A program made the position numbers and the translations under genes. Shown piece by piece: positions 61,964 to 64,000 of a DNA stretch of 64,000 nucleotides. The notes under the pieces are model-generated. The model was not told where the DNA came from, did no database searches, and was given only the letters and a program-made list of their open reading frames with translations. The DNA is from CBDAQD01 sp965275905 (GTDB lineage Bacteria > Pseudomonadota > Alphaproteobacteria > Rhizobiales > JAJFHC01): NCBI GenBank assembly GCA_965275905.1, contig CBDHYJ010000059.1:69418-133417 (forward strand). Direction: 5' to 3'. Positions within the stretch are counted from its first letter, which is position 1. Each line of letters opens with the position of its first letter.

Positions 61964-62404
61964 TCATTCTGATTCTCCGGGAGCGGGCGTCACCGTCACG
62001 GTGCCGTCTTCTTGCATTTCGGCCGTATCACCGGTTCGGATCGTTGCATAGTCTGCCGGATCGAGAACAAACACCGGAGTGGACGTCCCGTAGAGCCGGT
62101 CTGCAACCATGGCGCCAATCGTAATGTTGACGTCGGGGCGGCCGAGCAGGATGGCAGACGGCCCCGATCCCCGGCGTATGGCTTCGGCGACGCCTGCCGG
62201 CGTTCCGGCCGAGCCGCGGCTCGCCGGAATGACCATGGCTACTCCGGCGATCGAGGCACCCACCTGCGGATGAAGCCTGTCGATGATCTCGCCGGTCCTG
62301 GGGTTGAAACCGCCCCAGAAACTGAGCGGATCATCGAGCACGAGGGCGTCCGCCGTCGCTTCAGCGGGATTGAGAACGGTCGTCTTGAACGTCATCCGGC
62401 TCAT
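61964..62404 (-). CDS. Aconitase X small (swivel, DUF126) subunit
   Basis: A 146-residue swivelling domain. PLSFWGGFNPRTGEIIDRLH and ASIAGVAMVIPASRGSAGTP match DUF126, with the catalytic-loop Ser in SRGSAGT. It pairs with the large subunit to form an AcnX dehydratase. Bacterial AcnX enzymes are known as cis-3-hydroxy-L-proline dehydratases; other AcnX act on mevalonate phosphate. ATG 62404 overlaps the large subunit stop (ATGA). Confidence 0.88.
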   Translation of the reverse strand: MSRMTFKTTVLNPAEATADALVLDDPLSFWGGFNPRTGEIIDRLHPQVGASIAGVAMVIPASRGSAGTPAGVAEAIRRGSGPSAILLGRPDVNITIGAMVADRLYGTSTPVFVLDPADYATIRTGDTAEMQEDGTVTVTPAPGESE

Positions 62405-63699
62405 GGACCCATGCTCCAGACTTTGTCGTCGCGCCGGACCTCTCCGTGGATGGCCGACTCCACACAATCCTCAAGACTGCCAAACGCAACCTCGACCGGC
62501 AGCATTCCCGGCGCGTAATACGCCCATTTGGCGGAATTCGTCATGACCCGCCCGCGCGCGGCTTTCACCGCAGGCGCGAAATATGTGCACGTGTCCACCG
62601 TAACGGTGACCCCCGACAAATCCAGCTCGGCCAGCCATCCCTTTTCCTCTGCCAGGGCGGCCACGTGGCGGCTGGTCGAGACATAGACCGTGAGGTCAGG
62701 GTGGACCTTGCGGCTGTCCATTAGGGAAACCAGACGCTCGAACTCGGTGTAGGAGAAGTGCGGCGTTCCGAGCGCCACCATCTCCAGCGGCCCGGGCTTG
62801 GCGGAGGACAGCGAATCCCGGGCCGTTTCAATCATGCCGGCCGTCACGGATACAATCTCTTTCGGAGCCTGATCCTGACAGGCCGCCTCGAGCGTGGGGG
62901 CCTCCGGCGTCACGCCGACCGCGTGGAACAGACCGACGCCTCCTGACGCCGCACTCGCCGCGCTTATGCCTTTGAGGCTGTCCAGTGTCGTGGATTCCGG
63001 TAGTCCGACGATGACGGGAACATCTGCGCCCGTCATCGAACCGACCAGGTGCCCGAGCACATGACAGAAGACCTCCGTTTCGCGGAGGCGTTCCGGCAGC
63101 GCGCTGACATCGAAAACACGTTCGCCGCGCCGGCCCTCGTCCGTGTGCAGGCCGGCGAATGGCACGCGGCCAACGAGGCCGGTGCACGCGTCCAGAAAGT
63201 CCCCGTACTTGTTGGTTCGCGCGCCGACGACGGAGTTGTAATAGGCGACCGCATTGGATTCCGAACCGACGATCTGATCGCCGAGTTCCGGACCGCCGGG
63301 CAACTGGTAGGGTGCGCAGGTCCACACCGGCCTGCAAGCCCAGCTCCACGTAGAGCCTTGCCAGTTTCTCTTGCCTCCTGAAGCGCTTCGCTGTCCGGGT
63401 CTTCACGTATCTCTGGTGCTTTCAGGTTGACCGGGACGGTATTGGTCCAGGCCGGAAGATCGAAACCTGACGCCGCGATCGACGAAAAAACCGGGCGAAG
63501 TCGAGGTGAGCGCGGCCGTAATAGTGGCAGGCGTCCCACGTGCACGAAGCTGATGTCGATCAGATGCCGGCGCCTTCATGATCTCCGCCGCCCTGACAAT
63601 GACCTGCATCGCGAACTGCATGGCTTCGCCATGGTCGCCCCGGAGCAGGGCGCGGTCCCGATCCGAGAGTTCCGGTTGCATGTGCGCGGAACCGTGCAC
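62401..63699 (-). CDS. Aconitase X large (DUF521) subunit, with six apparent +1 frameshifts
   Basis: Catalytic AcnX subunit. The last 300 residues read cleanly (VWTCAPYQLPGGPELGDQIV, ESNAVAYYNSVVGARTNKYG, AGLHTDEGRRGE). Upstream, conserved pieces lie in shifting frames: ELSDRDRALLRGDHGEAMQF, LIDISFVH, DACHYYGRAHLDFARF, FVDRGVRF, DLPAWTNTVPVNL, KLARLYVELGLQ. Each junction needs one base removed (near 63564, 63535-63537, 63485-63490, 63461, 63367-63370, 63329-63332). Without them the product is 430 residues, normal for the family. Start GTG 63699 or ATG 63681. Confidence 0.8.
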
Positions 63700-63703
63700 T
63701 GGA

Positions 63704-64000
63704 TCAGGTCCGGCTGGTAAGCAGTTTTTACGCCGGCAAAACAGAAGAAGCCCCCCAGCGCCAGTTCGATCCAGCGTCGGGCGCGCCCGTACGCGGCGAC
63801 AATGGGTTGTGTTGAGAATGTCAGGGCATAGCTGGACATGTCCGGCGACGGAAAAGGATGCCGGTTTCCGATGACGATCGCAGCGCCGACCCAGAACGGC
63901 GCGTTGGCATCCATCGCCAGGGACATGATCGCGATCCAGGTCAGCGCGGCTTTCGGGTTGGTCATCTGGATCAGAAGACCGCGTCTGAAATAATGGCGCG
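63704..64000 (-). CDS. LysE-family exporter, C-terminal part, with four apparent +1 frameshifts
   Basis: Open at the right edge. Conserved LysE/RhtB pieces: FRRGLLIQMTNPKAALTWIA, MDANAPFWVGAAIVIG, SYALTFSTQPIVAAYG, RARRWIELALGGFFCFAGVK. The frame needs one base removed at each of 63865-63867, 63852-63855, 63830-63833 and 63725-63729; the last restores KLLTSRT and a TGA stop four bases before the aconitase-X start. It would export an amino acid and is probably in one operon with aconitase X. Confidence 0.7.

Overview
The window is GC-rich (roughly 60-65% by eye), densely coded chromosomal DNA from an alphaproteobacterium, probably a Rhodospirillales-like sulfur oxidiser. The assignment rests on the gene families and signals seen: a BA14K-like protein, minCDE behind a perfect TTAA-N7-TTAA CtrA-type box, an FnrL/FixK-type box, a Zur-like palindrome, and a sat/aprMBA sulfur-oxidation locus. 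It is inferred and was not checked by any search. No rRNA, tRNA, CRISPR array or prophage was seen; the only complete mobile element is one IS110-family insertion.

Layout. 0-6.9 kb: end of a dienelactone hydrolase, a 2OG-Fe(II) oxygenase-like protein, a secreted tail-collar protein, a GST, two tandem paralogues sharing an undescribed N-terminal domain (one hyperacidic), and an aromatic amino-acid decarboxylase overlapping a solute-binding-type protein that lacks a signal peptide. 6.97-8.7 kb: IS110 element inserted inside a roughly 90-bp palindromic repeat, a GIY-YIG gene, then an uninterrupted repeat copy. 8.9-15.4 kb: site-2 protease with CBS domains and small secreted, VOC, AbrB, fasciclin, phosphatase and GNAT proteins. 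15.4-21.1 kb: reverse-sulfate-reduction genes aprM-aprB-aprA, sat and a divergent PAPS-reductase-like gene. 21.2-26.3 kb: metallophosphoesterase, a repeat-rich gap, LysR, EamA exporter, and HupE with a membrane partner.

26.5-30 kb: a likely zinc-limitation operon (COG0523 GTPase, DUF1826, and a class III alcohol dehydrogenase that has lost two of four structural-zinc cysteines). 30.3-41.3 kb: purine salvage/catabolism (HIU hydrolase, XdhABC, guanine deaminase, BMP-type ABC importer) behind a perfect 10-bp inverted repeat. 41.4-47.5 kb: BA14K-like protein, cupin, and a cassette of two ATP-grasp paralogues, an Ldh-family oxidoreductase and an EamA exporter. 47.9-50 kb: minCDE. 50-55.4 kb: polyamine-type ABC transporter with an MBL hydrolase and a divergent TetR regulator. 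55.4-64 kb: GNAT-pyrC, speE, Spy-like protein and Crp-like regulator, glutathione peroxidase, ABC exporter, aconitase-X pair and the end of a LysE-type exporter.

A feature of the sequence itself: at least 13 apparent single-base insertions break otherwise well-conserved genes (two in aprA, one in the BMP lipoprotein/binding-protein gene, six in the aconitase-X large subunit, four in the LysE gene). No deletion was found. The bias to insertions, often in homopolymers, and their clustering in the last 700 bases point to uncorrected sequencing error more than to gene decay.
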